DNA of 64,000 nt from Theropithecus gelada (GCF_003255815.1 NC_037689.1:25221154-25285153); one strand, 5' to 3'. Positions 35,640-47,120 are shown, numbered from the stretch's first letter. Notes: generated from the letters alone by a model not told the origin. Numbers and translations: made by a program.

Positions 35640-35811
35640 AAGCCAAGATATGGAATCAACCTAAGTGTCCACCAACAGATAAATGGATAAAGAAAATGTG
35701 GTCCATACACACAATGAAAAACTATTCAGCCATAAAAGGGAATGAAATCCTGTCATTTACAGCAACACGAATGGAATGGGAGATCATCATGTTAAGTAAA
35801 CTAAACCAGGC
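35640..35811 (+). mobile_element. L1 3' end, first part
   Basis: AGCCAAGATATGGAATCAAC, CTAAGTGTCCACCAACAG and AACTATTCAGCCATAAAAGG. Split by the Alu at 35812 and resumes at 36100. Confidence 0.88.
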
Positions 35812-36099
35812 CAGGTGCGGTGGCTCACGCCTGTAATCCCAACACTTTGAGAGACCAAGGCTGGTGGATCACTTGAGGTTAGGAGATTGAGACCAGCCTG
35901 GCCAACATGATGAAACCCTGTCTCTAGTAAAAATATAAAAATTAGCTGGGCATCTGTAATCCCAGCTACTCAGGAGGCTGAGGCATAAGAATTACTTGAA
36001 GCCAAGAGGTGGAGGCTGCAGTGAGCAAGATCATGCCACTGCACTCCAGCCTGGGCAACAGAGCAAGACGCTGTCTCAAAAAATAAATAATAAATAATA
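35812..36099 (+). mobile_element. Alu SINE inside L1
   Basis: GGCCAGGTGCGGTGGCTCAC with a deletion in the second monomer. Tail (AAATAAT)n. Confidence 0.9.
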
Positions 36100-36500
36100 A
36101 ACTAAGCTAGATGCAGAATGAGAAACACAGCATGTTCCCACTCATATGTGGGAGCTAAAAAAATTGATCTCATGAAGGTTGAGAGTAGAATGATGGTTAC
36201 CAGAGGGTGGGAAGGGTGTGTGGGCGGGGGATGAAGGCGAGATGAAGAAATATTGTATAAACATAATGTTAGATAAAAGGAGTAAGTTCCAGTGTTTGAT
36301 AGCATAGTTGGGTGGCCAGAGTTAACAATATATCGTATATTTCAGAATCGCTAGAAGGTTTGCAATATTCCCAACCCATAAAAATGATAAATGTTTGAGC
36401 TGATGGATACCCTGATTACCCTCGGTTGATCATTATACCTTCTATGCATGTGTCAAAATATAACATGTACCCCCATAAATATGTACATGTGATAGTTATA
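36100..36500 (+). mobile_element. L1 3'UTR, second part
   Basis: CATGTTCCCACTCATATGTG, GTTAACAATATATCGTATAT and CATGTACCCCCATAAATATG. Confidence 0.88.
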
Positions 36501-36604
36501 CTGCTAAGCAGCTGTGTAACGTTCCACACACTGCTTAACTTCTCAGAGGCACAGTCTCCTCATTTATAAAACCGACAAGTATTATATATTGAAAAAAATG
36601 CCAG

Positions 36605-36903
36605 ATTTTTTTTTTTTTTTGAGACAGGGTCTGGCTCTGTCACCCAAGCTGGAGTGCAGTGGCGTAATCTTGGCTCACTGCAACCTCTGCCTCCTGGTAT
36701 CAAGCAATTCTTGTGCCTCAGCCTCCCAAGTAGCTAGTACTACAAGCGTACGCTACCACGCTCGGCTAATTTTTATATTTTTTGTATAGATGGGATTTCA
36801 CCATATTGCTCAGGGTAGTCTCAAACTCCTGGGTTCAAGTGATCTGCCTGAGTTGGCCTCTCAAAGTGCTGGAATTATAGGCGTGAGCCACAGCACCCAG
36901 CCA
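36605..36903 (-). mobile_element. Alu SINE
   Basis: Poly(T) then GAGACAGGGTCTGGCTCTGT to GAGCCACAGCACCCAGCC. Confidence 0.9.
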
Positions 36904-37398
36904 AAAAGCCAGATGTTTAAAAATAGGCAGTTTGGCCAGAAATGTTCCAAAGAATATTCCCCATGTAATACACCACCATCACTGAACGATGACCATGGTG
37001 CTAGACACTCGCTTATCTCTGTAATCCTGTTGACCGCCTTCCACTAAAGAGGAAGGAGTGGGGTTCAGCAGTCACAGAGCTAGTCAGGAATCAGGCCAGG
37101 TCTCCTAAAATCTGCTTCAAAATCTGGGATAAGTGTCCATCCAGGGATGAATGGACAAAGAACACGTGGTATATGACTGGGTGTGGTGGCTCCTGCCTTT
37201 GCGGGAGCTAGGTAGATGGTTAGCACTAAGACACTCATAGAGTGGGAAACTTGGCTTATGAAAGGTTTTAGACAAATAGTTGTATTATATAAATTAATTA
37301 CATGTCAGGCATCAATAAAGAAGTCCCAGGATTCAGAGGCAGTCCCCGTTAACGAGAGAGCTCGGGCGTACTGAGTCACCCACTGATATGTGTTGTAC

Positions 37399-37476
37399 CT
37401 TCAGTTTTCTCTGTGGAACAGCTTCCCAGTCCACAGAGTGGAACCACCGATGGCGTTTCACATCATTCGCCCCGTT
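37399..37476 (-). CDS. PRKX: PRKX coding exon: NGANDVK...QRKLK (residues about 292-317)
   Basis: This 78-nt, phase-0 exon has 26 codons: NGANDVKRHRW, then FHSVDWEAVPQRKLK. It covers the end of the kinase domain and the start of the AGC C-terminal tail. The acceptor is TTTCTTTTGAAG and the donor is GTACAA, the weakest donor of the set. The protein reads K-R-H-R-W-F-H, while the human PRKX I remember reads K-H-H-R-W-F-R; the Arg at residue 299 and His at 304 are therefore possible lineage substitutions (memory-based, unverified). No stop or indel is seen. Confidence 0.94.
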
Positions 37477-38547
37477 CTTCAAAAGAAACAACACATGTCG
37501 TCAGTGTGTGGAATTCTGACACGGCAGGAAAGAAAAATACCCCAAAGAATCTCTACATTATTCTAGTATTGAAACAAACGGAACAAGTTTGCTGCATTTT
37601 GGATAACTGTGCCTGGAGGGTGAGCTGCTAGGAAAACCTGCAAGCAAAGCTGTTAGTGTTTTGTTTGCCCTTTTTTGTTGCAGAAACAAATCCAGTCATT
37701 CTGCTCCTGTGCAATGCGTTGGCATTGCGGACCAAAGACGAAAATGATAAATACGATTCCATCTCTCGACATGAAATTGGACACCCAGTAATTTCCCAGT
37801 TTGTCTCCTGTTTTCATCTTGGCAAACTTATTCAGTATTTTACAGATATAGAAACTAGGGTTCACTGAAAGATGTTAATTTGCTTAGTAGGAACCAGCAA
37901 GTAAATAAGAAGACTGGGAACTCAAACCAAGGATGTCCAATTTAAGAGATTTTAGGAACGATATTGCATGGCCTGGCAATTAACAACGTGCATTCAAGTC
38001 GGCCTGCTTCATGCTCAAGGGTAGCACCAGGCATCGGCTGGCTCACACTGTGGCCATCACGACCTCTGAAATCCCTCCCAAGTGCTCATCCTTAAACCTC
38101 ACTCTGCTTCCTTTTTTTATACTTGTAGTGATGTTGTTATCAATTAAATGTGGGACAGCAGAAGAAATAAACATGCGGGTTCCATGAAATAGAAGTCGGT
38201 ACATCTGAATTTAACACGTTTATCAGTTAGCATTTCTGTAGTTTCAAATTTCTTATCCTTAAAGAGGACTACATCCACGACTATATCTTCAAAAGGAAAC
38301 AGTAATGTGAATTGTTTCTATTGTTTTCCCATCCAGTTGTTTTCACAACTTTTTCTCTTCTTATTGCAAAACAGGTATTTTTGATCTACAGCTAAGTCAG
38401 GCAACAAATAATAGCTGTCAAGTTTTACCTTCAGCAATGTTGTGAATAAGAGTAAATAAGAGTGCTGTGAATAAAATAAGAGAATAAAATAAAATAAATT
38501 TTATCCATCAGATAAAATTCTAATTTGGATACTAAAGGATGTGTGTG

Positions 38548-39050
38548 TCTGTATATACTCACATGCATACATAGTAATATATACACACACATATATATTG
38601 ATATATACACATGCTTATATGCATACACACGTTAATATATACACATGCATTTATATATACACATATACACACACGTTAATATATACACATATATACACAT
38701 ACTTATATACATACACATGTTAATATATATACATATATTTATACATACACATACACACATTAATATATACACATATATACACATACTTATATACATACAC
38801 ATTAATATATACACATATATTTATATATACACATACACATTAATATACACATATATACACATATACATACACATGTTAACATATACACATATATATACAC
38901 ATACACGCGTTAATATATACACACATATATTTATATATACATATACTTATACATACACACATTAACATATACATATATACACATACTTATATACATACAC
39001 GTTAATATATACACATATATTATATATATATACACATATACATATGTACT
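38548..39050. repeat. Compound TATATACACA array with 50-70-bp higher-order pattern
   Basis: About 500 bases built from GTTAATATATACACATATAT, ACACATACTTATATACATAC and TTTATATATACACATAC phrases recurring with variable spacing. Confidence 0.92.
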
Positions 39051-39159
39051 TTACAAACTTTATATGTAGAGTATAAAGTATATGTATATACTGAGATTTA
39101 CATTAGTATCCAAACTAGTGTGTGTGTGTGTGTTATAAAGTGTGTGGGGGGGGGTGGGA

Positions 39160-39335
39160 GCAGTGTCTCACGTTTATATTCCAGCACTTTGGGAAGCCAA
39201 GACAGGAGGATTGCTTGATCCCAGGAGTTTGAGACTAACCTGGGCAACAAAGTGAGACCTGGTCTCTACAAAAAAAATAAAAAAAACTAGCCAGCCATGG
39301 TGATACATGCATATAGTCCCAGCTGCTCGGGACAG
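39160..39335 (+). mobile_element. AluJ partial
   Basis: First monomer through CCCAGCTGCTCGGGA. The right monomer is lost. Confidence 0.82.
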
Positions 39336-39704
39336 TTTCTTTCAGTTTATCTTCATATCAGGAAGCTTTAACTAGACTTTAAGACCTAGTTTGAGAGTTC
39401 GTGAGCTTTTCCCCAATTCCTTTGATTGGGAAACTTGTTCTTCCCCCTCGGAAGGTACCTATAACGCTCACTATGCCATTCCCAGCAGATTCTAGATATG
39501 GGTCATCTGTAATTCCCTGCAGTCCTGGCAAGAGACCCAGCTCTTTTCCAAATGGCTGTGGCATTAACACAGGACCCATCCACTTTTACGAAGAGCCGTG
39601 GTACAGATGAATCCACACCGTGCAACCTGGCTGGACAGGCTCCTTGGAGACCTGAAGGTATCGGCCCCTGTCTACAAATAATGTAAAGGACAGAAGCTTG
39701 ACTA

Positions 39705-40050
39705 CAGTTACCGGGTGAACAATGTCCCTCAAAAAGATACGTGCATGTCCTATCCCCCAGTGCCTGTGAATATCACTTAATTTGGAAATAGGGTCTTTGC
39801 AGATGTAACTAAATTAAGGTTCTCGAGATGACATCATCCTGGAGTAGGGTGGGCCCTAAATCCAGTGACAGGTGTCCTCATAAGAGACAGAAGAGGAGAC
39901 ACAAACACTGTGGAGAAGGCCATGTGAAAATGGAAGTAGAGACTGCAGTGATGCAGCCACAAGCCCAGGGATGCCTGGAGCCCCCAGGAGCTGGGAGAGG
40001 CAGGAAGGATTCCCCCTAGAGCCTCTGGCAGGAAGCAGATACAATTATCA
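39705..40050 (+). mobile_element. MLT1-type LTR, copy A of first pair (3'-truncated)
   Basis: AATAGGGTCTTTGCAGATGT, GGTGGGCCCTAAATCCAG, GGAGAAGGCCATGTGAAAAT and CACAAGCCCAGGGATGCCTG. It breaks off after CTAGAGCCTCTGG and runs into copy B. Confidence 0.85.
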
Positions 40051-40484
40051 CACATTGGGCAGTGGCCCCCAAAATATATGGCCATGTCCTGACTCCCAGT
40101 ACCTGGGAATGGAACCCTACATGCAAAGAGGGTCTTTGTAAATGTAATTAAGGGAAGGCTTTTGAGAAGAGATAATCCTGCATTAGGGTGACCCGAAACC
40201 CAGTGACGGGCATCTTTCTGAGAGACAGAAGAGGAGACACAGACACAGAGGAGAAGGTCACGTGAAGAAAAAGACAGAGACTAGAGTGATGCGACCACAA
40301 GCCCAGGGATGCCTGGAGCACCCAGGGGCTGGGAAAGGCAGGAAGGATCCTCCCCTAGAGCCTCTGGAGGCCTGAGACACCTTGATCTCAGACTCCTGGT
40401 CTCCAGGATGGGGAGAGCATAAACTCCTGTTAAGCCCCTAGTTTGTGGTCCATTGTTATGGCAGCCACTGGAGACTCCTAAACC
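40051..40484 (+). mobile_element. MLT1-type LTR, copy B of first pair
   Basis: Again GAGGGTCTTTGTAAATGT, GAGGAGACACAGACACAGAG and CACAAGCCCAGGGATGCCTG, with the 3' end CACCTTGATCTCAGACTCC and GTTATGGCAGCC retained. Confidence 0.85.
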
Positions 40485-40789
40485 ACACAGAGGGCCCCAA
40501 GAGAGCCCAGTGGTTCAAGCCTCACATCCTGGTGTACTGTGTCTCCCCAGACTGTAATTTACAGGGTCAAGACATATATGGAAGTTCCTCCAAGTATAAG
40601 TCCCTCCAAGGTTGTCCAGAGCTAGAAATAGCCAACAAAAAGTTCATGAATTCTATCAAATTCAGGGATGCCAAAACTTGCATATAAGGTATGATACTAC
40701 TTACAGAACAGTCTGTTTGTCAATTATGCATTTGCCTCCACACAAAAAGTTTGTGGAAATCATACCTGATGCACAACTTTTAAAATCAT

Positions 40790-41113
40790 CACTTGCACAC
40801 ATAAAACATATACTCCCATGTCCATGGCGGAACTACTCACAAAAGTCAAAAGGTGGAAACAGCCCAGGTGTCTGTCCATGGATGAACGGATAAACAAAAC
40901 AAGGTCTGCCCACACAATCGAACACTATGTGGTCATGAAAAGGAAGGAAGCCCTGACACAGGCTATAGCCTGGATGAACCTTGAAGACATCTGCTCAGAG
41001 AAAGAAGTCAGACGCAAAAGCTTACATTTTGTACAATTCCATGTTCAGCAGGGCCATTTTTAGCAGAGCCCAGAATACCGAACCCTACAGAGAAAGTCAG
41101 TCGATTAGTGGCT
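40790..41113 (+). mobile_element. Old L1 (L1M-type) fragment, first part
   Basis: GGAAACAGCCCAGGTGTCTG, GGATAAACAAAACAAGG and AGCCTGGATGAACCTTGAAG. Interrupted by MER1, resumes at 41440. Confidence 0.78.
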
Positions 41114-41121
41114 GCTTAGGG

Positions 41122-41431
41122 TCGGGGTCCCCAACCCCTGGGCCACAAACTGGTAGTGGTCCATGGCCTATGAGGAACCAAAATGGGCCACACAGCAGGA
41201 GGTGAGCAGCAGGCAGGTGAGCGAAGCTTCACCTGTATTGACGGCTGCTCCCCATGACTGGCGTTAGCACCTGAGCTCCGCCTCCTGTCAGATCAGCGGT
41301 GGCATTAGATTCTCATAGGAGCACACACCCTGTTGTGAACTGCGCATGTGAGGGATTTAGGTTGTGTGGTCTGTGGAAAAACTGTCTTCCACAAAACTGG
41401 CCCCTGGTGCCAGAAAGGTTGGGGACCGCTG
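41122..41431. mobile_element. MER1-type hAT transposon with 8-bp site duplication
   Basis: A 310-bp non-autonomous element with terminal GGGGTCCCCAACCCC and its counterpart GGTTGGGGACCGCTG. GCTTAGGG is repeated exactly at 41114-41121 and 41432-41439; 8-bp duplications are typical of hAT elements. It lies inside an L1M fragment. Confidence 0.9.
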
Positions 41432-41439
41432 GCTTAGGG

Positions 41440-41640
41440 CAAGAGAGGATGAAAGAATAGCAGCACAGTGATAGCTGGAGGGTGCAGGGTTTCTTTCTTG
41501 AGCTGATGAAAATGTTCTAAGATTAACCATGGGGCTGGCTGTACATAATCGTGTGTATACTAAAAGCCACTGAATTGCACATTTTAGATGGGTAAATTGC
41601 AGGGCGTGTGAGTTCACGCTCCGTAAAGCTGTTTAAAAAA
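41440..41640 (+). mobile_element. Old L1 3'UTR, second part
   Basis: TGATGAAAATGTTCTAAGAT, ACTAAAAGCCACTGAATTGC and a final GTTTAAAAAATAAAAT. Confidence 0.78.
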
Positions 41641-41956
41641 TAAAATAAATAAGTAAACAAAATAATGAGTAATAACTTAGAAATTGTTACTGCTCTATTA
41701 CCTTGCTTGAGGGGAGGGGAGATACAGTGTAGACCCAGTTTGACGTTGTGTGCCCAGAAACTCAGATTTGATAGATCTTTCCTGGCAGTTTCAAGCAAAA
41801 TAAAAAATAAATAAATAAAGCACCAGATCTGAAATTTGGGCAGTGATTAAATCCGACCGCTAAACCTTGGTTTATATCTGCACATGTCAATATGGGTGTC
41901 AGACGGCAGACACGCACATCGGGTACCACTGAATACCTATGGGATCAAATACTGAC

Positions 41957-42014
41957 CTTCATGTTTCCTAATCGCCTTGTTCTGTCAACCACAAGCAGTT
42001 TCTTAATGAGGTCT
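41957..42014 (-). CDS. PRKX: PRKX coding exon: DLIKKLL...RRLGNMK (residues about 272-291)
   Basis: This short 58-nt exon is recognisable only by joining to its neighbours. It starts after a strong acceptor (CTTCCCCTACACAG) with one base that completes Lys, then encodes DLIKKLLVVDRTRRLGNMK. The conserved kinase subdomain XI arginine sits in DRTRRLG. It ends exactly at a codon boundary before a GTCAGT donor. Both adjoining introns keep the reading frame. The exon is flanked by an old L1/MER1 composite about 320 bases away on the low-coordinate side and by ordinary intron DNA on the other. Confidence 0.94.
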
Positions 42015-42554
42015 CTGTGTAGGGGAAGGAGACAAAGAAAAAGAAAAAGTGCACAGATTATATATCCACATCAGCAAACGCAGCACGGCAACAGAGATAA
42101 GGTCTACCCACTCCGAGGACCACGGTTCATTTCCATTTTAGCAAAACATTTTCTAGTGCTTATTTCCTACCATCACCGGCTCTTAAATAACCTATGCAAG
42201 GCTGGGTTGCCCCCTGCATGGCTGAAGCTAAGGGAAGGGGGTTGATTACATCTTTGGCAAGAAACTACCCCTTTGAGTAGAAAAGGGTGAAATTTGTATG
42301 TGCCTGCAGGGAGGATTCAGACACTTAACGTAAACATGCCTGTCAGGCTGTCCCTGCAAAATAGAAGACATCTGCTTTCACCAGCATCAACAGTCACACG
42401 CTGCCCTGGGGGTCTGCTTACTGATGGGATTCCTGTTGTAAAAGGCTGGCTTTCCCATAAGCACACACATTAGGATGAGTCTCCTAAGTCTGCTTCTTCA
42501 CTTGTAATCTTCCTTTTTAAATAACAGACCATGTCAGAAATACAGCAAGCCGGG

Positions 42555-42866
42555 AGGCTGGGCACACTGGCTCACACCTGTAATCCCAGCACTTTGGGAG
42601 GCCAAGGCGTGTGGAACACTTGACGTCAGGAGTTTGAGACCAGCCTGGCCAACATGGTGAAACCCCATCTCTACAAAAAACAAAAACTTTAGCTGGGCAT
42701 GCTGGCACATGACTGTGGTCCCAGCTACCTGAGAGGCTGAGGCACAAGAACTGCTTGAACACAGGAGGTGAAGGTTGCAGTGAGCTGAGACTGAGCCACT
42801 GCACTCCAGCCTGGGTGACAGAGCTACACTCAGTCTCAAAACAAACAAACAAACAAACAACAACAA
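42555..42866 (+). mobile_element. AluS-like SINE
   Basis: GGGAGGCTGGGCACACTGGC, ending (AAAC)n(AAC)n. Confidence 0.9.
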
Positions 42867-43494
42867 CAACAGCAGCAAGCTGGTTCAATTAGGATGGGTA
42901 GTTAGAGATGATGTTGAAGACTTCTAGTAGATTAGGCGAGTTTTAAGATGCATATTTATGGAAGTGGAAATGATCACGTGTGTCTGCATGTACACATATA
43001 ATACACAGAGTATATTATGTATAATAATATATATAACATGAAATAATAATATAATATATTGAAGTCCCCCCAAACAATCCAATACCCACGACCCCGGTGT
43101 AAGCATCTAGGCTTTCCTGGCATAAACTACGTCCCAGGGAAAGTAGCATGAACTTGGACTGGGCCACTCCCAGGTTCGGTGACGGACTGCAGAGACTCTG
43201 ACAAGCCAGGTGACGTCCCAGGGTCAGACTCTACCATCTAGACTGTGAATCTCACCAGTCCTGTCTGATCGGAAATTCCTGCCACCATGCTTTCTGAATT
43301 ACAATGGGATGCTTGTCAGACTTCACTGCTTCTTTGCCTCTAAGTAAACCTCAGAGACCATCTGTCCGCCCACCTGAGGCTGGGATTTTGTATCCATCCT
43401 GCAAGGCTGAAAAGCTTTGAGCAGGGTGGGGAATATAAAAAATCACCGAAAAGTTACAAACCTTTCCACTACTTAGTGAGTTTCTCCTTCATTA

Positions 43495-43829
43495 TTTTGA
43501 CATGCTCCCCTCTGCCAAATAAAAATCAAGGTCATCAAATGCTATACCCCCAAAACATTCCCAAATAAATGTGGGGCTTTTTCCTCATATGATTTACACC
43601 ACTGCCTGCCCCCTTATCACACACACTTAAACTTAAAGCTCACTGGAGTGGGATTATAAGAAAGGTTTATTTATGCTTTTATATTTTAAATAAACCTGTT
43701 TTCTTATAATCCCAGTCCAATCACCTTTAAGTGTGTACACTAATGGGGCAGGCAGTGATGTAAATTATAGTGGAAAAAAAGCCCTATGTTTATTTCAGAA
43801 TGTTTTGGTGATCACCTTGATAAATTTCA

Positions 43830-43860
<31 letters not shown>

Positions 43861-43942
43861 CTGGCATGTAAGAAAACAAAGTGTTTGATGACCCTGAATT
43901 TTTTTTTAATTCTTTTGGTGTTTGGCATGTAAGAAAATGAAG
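43495..43942. repeat. Imperfect palindrome centred near 43680
   Basis: The left arm CACTGCCTGCCCCCTTATCA, GGGATTATAAGAAAGGTTTA is mirrored on the other strand by the right arm TAAACCTGTTTTCTTATAAT, GGGGCAGGCAGTGATGTAAA. Core arms of about 150 bases (43520-43674 and 43688-43835) are separated by 13 bases. Outer parts (GGTCATCAAATG versus TTTGATGACCC) continue the mirror beyond a (GT)n insertion in the right arm. It may be a palindromic DNA transposon or an old inverted duplication. Confidence 0.85.
43833..43860. repeat. (TG)n microsatellite
   Basis: About 14 TG units in the right arm of the palindrome. Confidence 0.95.
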
Positions 43943-43959
43943 ATTTATTTAAAATACAG

Positions 43960-44258
43960 GGCACAGTGGCTTGTAATCCCAGCTATGCAGGGGGTTGAAG
44001 TGGGAAGATCACTTGAGACCAAGAGTTCGAGACCAGCATGGGCAACATAGTAAGGCCCCCGTCTCTACAAAAAATCAAAACATCGGCCAGACATGGTGGT
44101 GCAAGACTGTAGCACCAGTTACTTGGGAGGCTGAGGTGGGAGCATCATTTGAGCCCAGGACGTCGAGGCTGAAGTGAGCTATGATTGTGCCACTGCACTC
44201 TAGCCTGGGTGACAGAGCAAGACATCCACCTCTTAAAAAAAAAACAAAAAAAAGTAAA
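43960..44258 (+). mobile_element. AluJ-like SINE
   Basis: GGGCACAGTGGCTTGTAATC onward; the 5' end is shortened. Confidence 0.87.
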
Positions 44259-44762
44259 ATACCAAAGCAAACTCTTATAAAGCAGAGTCTAGAAAGTAAA
44301 GAGTGTGGATGGGAAGGGGCCCCCGAAGACGCAAAGCCCTATAAAGGAACAACAGAAGTGTCCACAGCTGTAGATGGGTCCCTTGACCCCAGGATAAGCG
44401 ACACATCTGCCGGCACTCTTTTGATGCACTATAGCCAAAATTCTAAATTTTATTTCTGATCCTGGCACCAGCTGGCTCCTCTCAGATGCAGGTACTTTCA
44501 GGCATGAAAAACCCCCGGCAGATAATACCTCTACTGAACTGGCAACAAGTCCCAAAGCTTTGTTTTGGTGTCTTCTTTTAAATGATATTTCTTTCTATAA
44601 GGAATGTCAATCCTGACATGCCATTTGCCCAGGCGACATGTTTACCCGGTCAAATGATAAAAGTTGCAGGAACCAACATACGACTTTAAGAAGCTGAGAA
44701 TCAAAATTCTAGCATCACGGCCAACCAGGAACAGTGATTTGGATAAGAAAATGCATCATTAA

Positions 44763-44905
44763 GGCCAGGTGCAGTGGCTCACGCCCATAATCCCCACACT
44801 TGGGGAGGACAAGGCAGGAGGATCAGTTGAGCCCAGGAGTTCAAAAGCAGCCTAGGCAATGCAGCAAGACCCCCACAGCCATCTCTACCAAAAAATAAAA
44901 GGAAA
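44763..44905 (+). mobile_element. Alu left-monomer fragment
   Basis: GGCCAGGTGCAGTGGCTCAC to ATCTCTACCAAAAAATAAAA. Confidence 0.85.
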
Positions 44906-45299
44906 GATATGAGTCACTGAGGTCTTGCTTCTCAGTCAATTTGAGAAGATTTAACAAATAATGGAAAGAAACGAAGTTTTACTCAACTACCACTGTTCCT
45001 GCTCTTGGTGGACCCGCACTGGGTATGTAAAGAGACAGGGACATTGTGGGGAACACTGGAAGGGGCTGGGAGCTACATAAAGAGAGGGATGTTAGATCAG
45101 ACAGTACCAAGATGGTCACCGCTGGTTCTCTACTCTCTAGGAGAGAAACAAGGAAAAGTGGCAAGAGACCAGACTTTGATTATGCTTCTGGCGTGTTCTA
45201 TTTTTGCAATTCCTTTTTTTGTTTGTTTGTTTCCACAGGACATTGGAAACCTCTCTACCTCTCCCCCCGCCCCATATATATATATATATAAAATTATTT

Positions 45300-45590
45300 T
45301 TTAAATTTTTTTTTGAGAGGGTCTTACTCTTTCATCCAGTCTGGAGTGTAGCAGTGCAATCACAGGTCACTGCAGCCTCAACTTCCTGGGCTCAAGCAGT
45401 CCTCCCATCTCAGCCTCCCTAGTAGCTGGGACTACAGGCACATGCTACCATGCCCAGCTAATTTTTGAATTTTTTTGTAGACATGGGGTCTTGCTACATT
45501 GTCCAGGCTGGCCTCAAACTATTGGACTGGCCCCAAGTAAGCCTCCTGAAGTGCTGGGATCACAGGCATGAGCACCTCACCTTGCCAAAC
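45300..45590 (-). mobile_element. AluJ-like SINE
   Basis: TTTTTTTTTGAGAGGGTCTT onward, preceded by (TA)n. Confidence 0.88.
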
Positions 45591-46775
45591 TCGATCATAA
45601 AAGTGCTTTGCCATCCACTTGATATAATGTCACTCAACTCAGATGGATTTGGGGCCTGAGAGACAGGTTCTACACAATCCTTTCTATTTCCTTCCAGAGC
45701 AGTTGGCTTCTGAGGTGCTGTTTCCCCTGACACCTCCCTGTCTTACCATTCACTGGACAGGGTGTTCCTTCTAGGCGATTCATTGTTAAGCGGAGCCTCA
45801 TTTTCTTGCTAAAGTCTTTTAAAACCTGCCTCTAGTGTGTCAAACACAACACAAGCTCAAGCCAATAAAACACGACCTTATCTTCTGTTCAGACTAAGAA
45901 CCTCTGGTTAGGATGGGGTGCATTCGCCACCAAGAAACTCAACTGAACGTAGCCAGTGGCCCCATAAGGGGCATATTCAAAACAACCTGGTCCGTCGCCC
46001 TGAAATAAGTCTTCTCCAAACTGAACTTCCACTGGCTCACAAGAAAATAGGCCATGGAAAATAAAAGTTTAATTCTCAACTAGATGCATTCAGCTCTAGT
46101 TTGTGCCCAGGGGGCTGGTGCACCCATTAACTCATCTGAAAAATACAGTGAAACAAACAGAAATCAGTGCTTATTGCAGTAAAAATGACTACCAGGTGAC
46201 CCGATTGGGTAAGGTAGCCAGAAAACCAAAAGCATTCTTATATTTAACAAAATATCTTTTCTCCCTATTGCAACAACCTTAATAAAATGTGCATCCAAAG
46301 TTGCCAATATCCAGCAACTATGTAAATGTTCGTAAAGCAACATGCTCAGAACTGAAAATGTTGACGTTAAAAAGGGCTTAGAGGTTGAGCATAATTTAAG
46401 CCGGAGAGAAAGGATAAAAGTCTGCTAAACCCATCAACAGTTCTGCTAGCCCCAGAACTAGGATCCTTCTTGTCAAATTCCAAAACTGCTCTCTCATAAA
46501 ATACGACGACAAACTCATTCATTGGCTCATTTTAAATATAACATATCACCAAAAGAATAAAATACAGCCAAGACTCATTAAAATGTGAAGTTATCATTAA
46601 AGTAGAATACTTAAAATCTTTTTCTTTTCTTGTGGAAAAGACAACTGTCCAAAATAGTTTATGCGCAGCACATTTAATACCACAATATGGTATCCTGCTG
46701 AGTGCGTGTTTTCATGGTGATTTTAGACACTTTAAAAATAAACACACCCCATGACGAGGCAAACGGTTTACTTAC

Positions 46776-46871
46776 TTTACATGGAAATCCAAATGTCTGG
46801 GGAAATCTATTTTGCCTGCAAGAATTTTCTGATAAATGCCAAACGGGTTGTCATCAAAAAACGGAGGAAAC
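46776..46871 (-). CDS. PRKX: PRKX coding exon: FPPFFDDNPF segment (residues about 240-272)
   Basis: This 96-nt exon starts with G, completing the Gly codon left open by the upstream exon. It reads FPPFFDDNPF, GIYQKILAGK, IDFPRHLDFHV and then two bases (AA) of a split Lys codon. The acceptor is a good pyrimidine tract ending TAACAG and the donor is GTAAGT. This is the C-lobe helix G region of the AGC kinase fold. The GKIDF segment matches PRKX as I remember it; PRKY differs there (GKLYF), so this exon is the best in-window evidence for the X copy. No frame break is seen. Translation running past the donor soon meets a stop, which confirms that splicing is needed. Confidence 0.95.
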
Positions 46872-47120
46872 CTGTTAGAAAAACAAACATGTATTTTTAG
46901 TGGTGAGTAAGCATGGAAAAAAATCCCCGCTTTGTAAAGATAGCTATTTCTGCTTAACACAGGCAGAAGATAATTTATTTCACATGTACTCTTCCCCGCA
47001 CACTGAAGTTGTCACGATCTGAAAGCACGTGACACTCAGATGGTTCTAAGAGGCAAGGCATCGTGTGCCGCAGCCCGATGTAAGGGAAGCTCCCTTGGAG
47101 AGAATATAAAGACCATTTGA

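Larger units (their letters stand above)
33954..37398 (-). other. PRKX: PRKX last intron
   Basis: A 3.4-kb intron, GTACAA...CTCACAG. It holds five Alus and a split L1 3' end. Stretches 34771-35146 and 36904-37398 show no gene or named element apart from a short Alu-like scrap at 37168-37200. Confidence 0.9.
37477..41956 (-). other. PRKX: PRKX intron with TA/CA array, MLT1 pair and L1/MER1
   Basis: A 4.5-kb intron bounded by GTCAGT and TTTTGAAG. Stretches 37477-38547 and 39336-39704 show no recognised element; 40485-40790 likewise. It includes a compound (TA)/(CA) array, two MLT1-type LTRs and an L1M fragment interrupted by MER1. Confidence 0.9.
42015..46775 (-). other. PRKX: PRKX intron with imperfect palindrome
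   Basis: A 4.8-kb intron, GTAAGT...ACACAG. Apart from Alus and the palindrome at 43495-43942, the stretches 42015-42554, 42867-43494, 44259-44762, 44901-45300 and 45591-46775 carry no gene or element that I can name. Confidence 0.9.
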
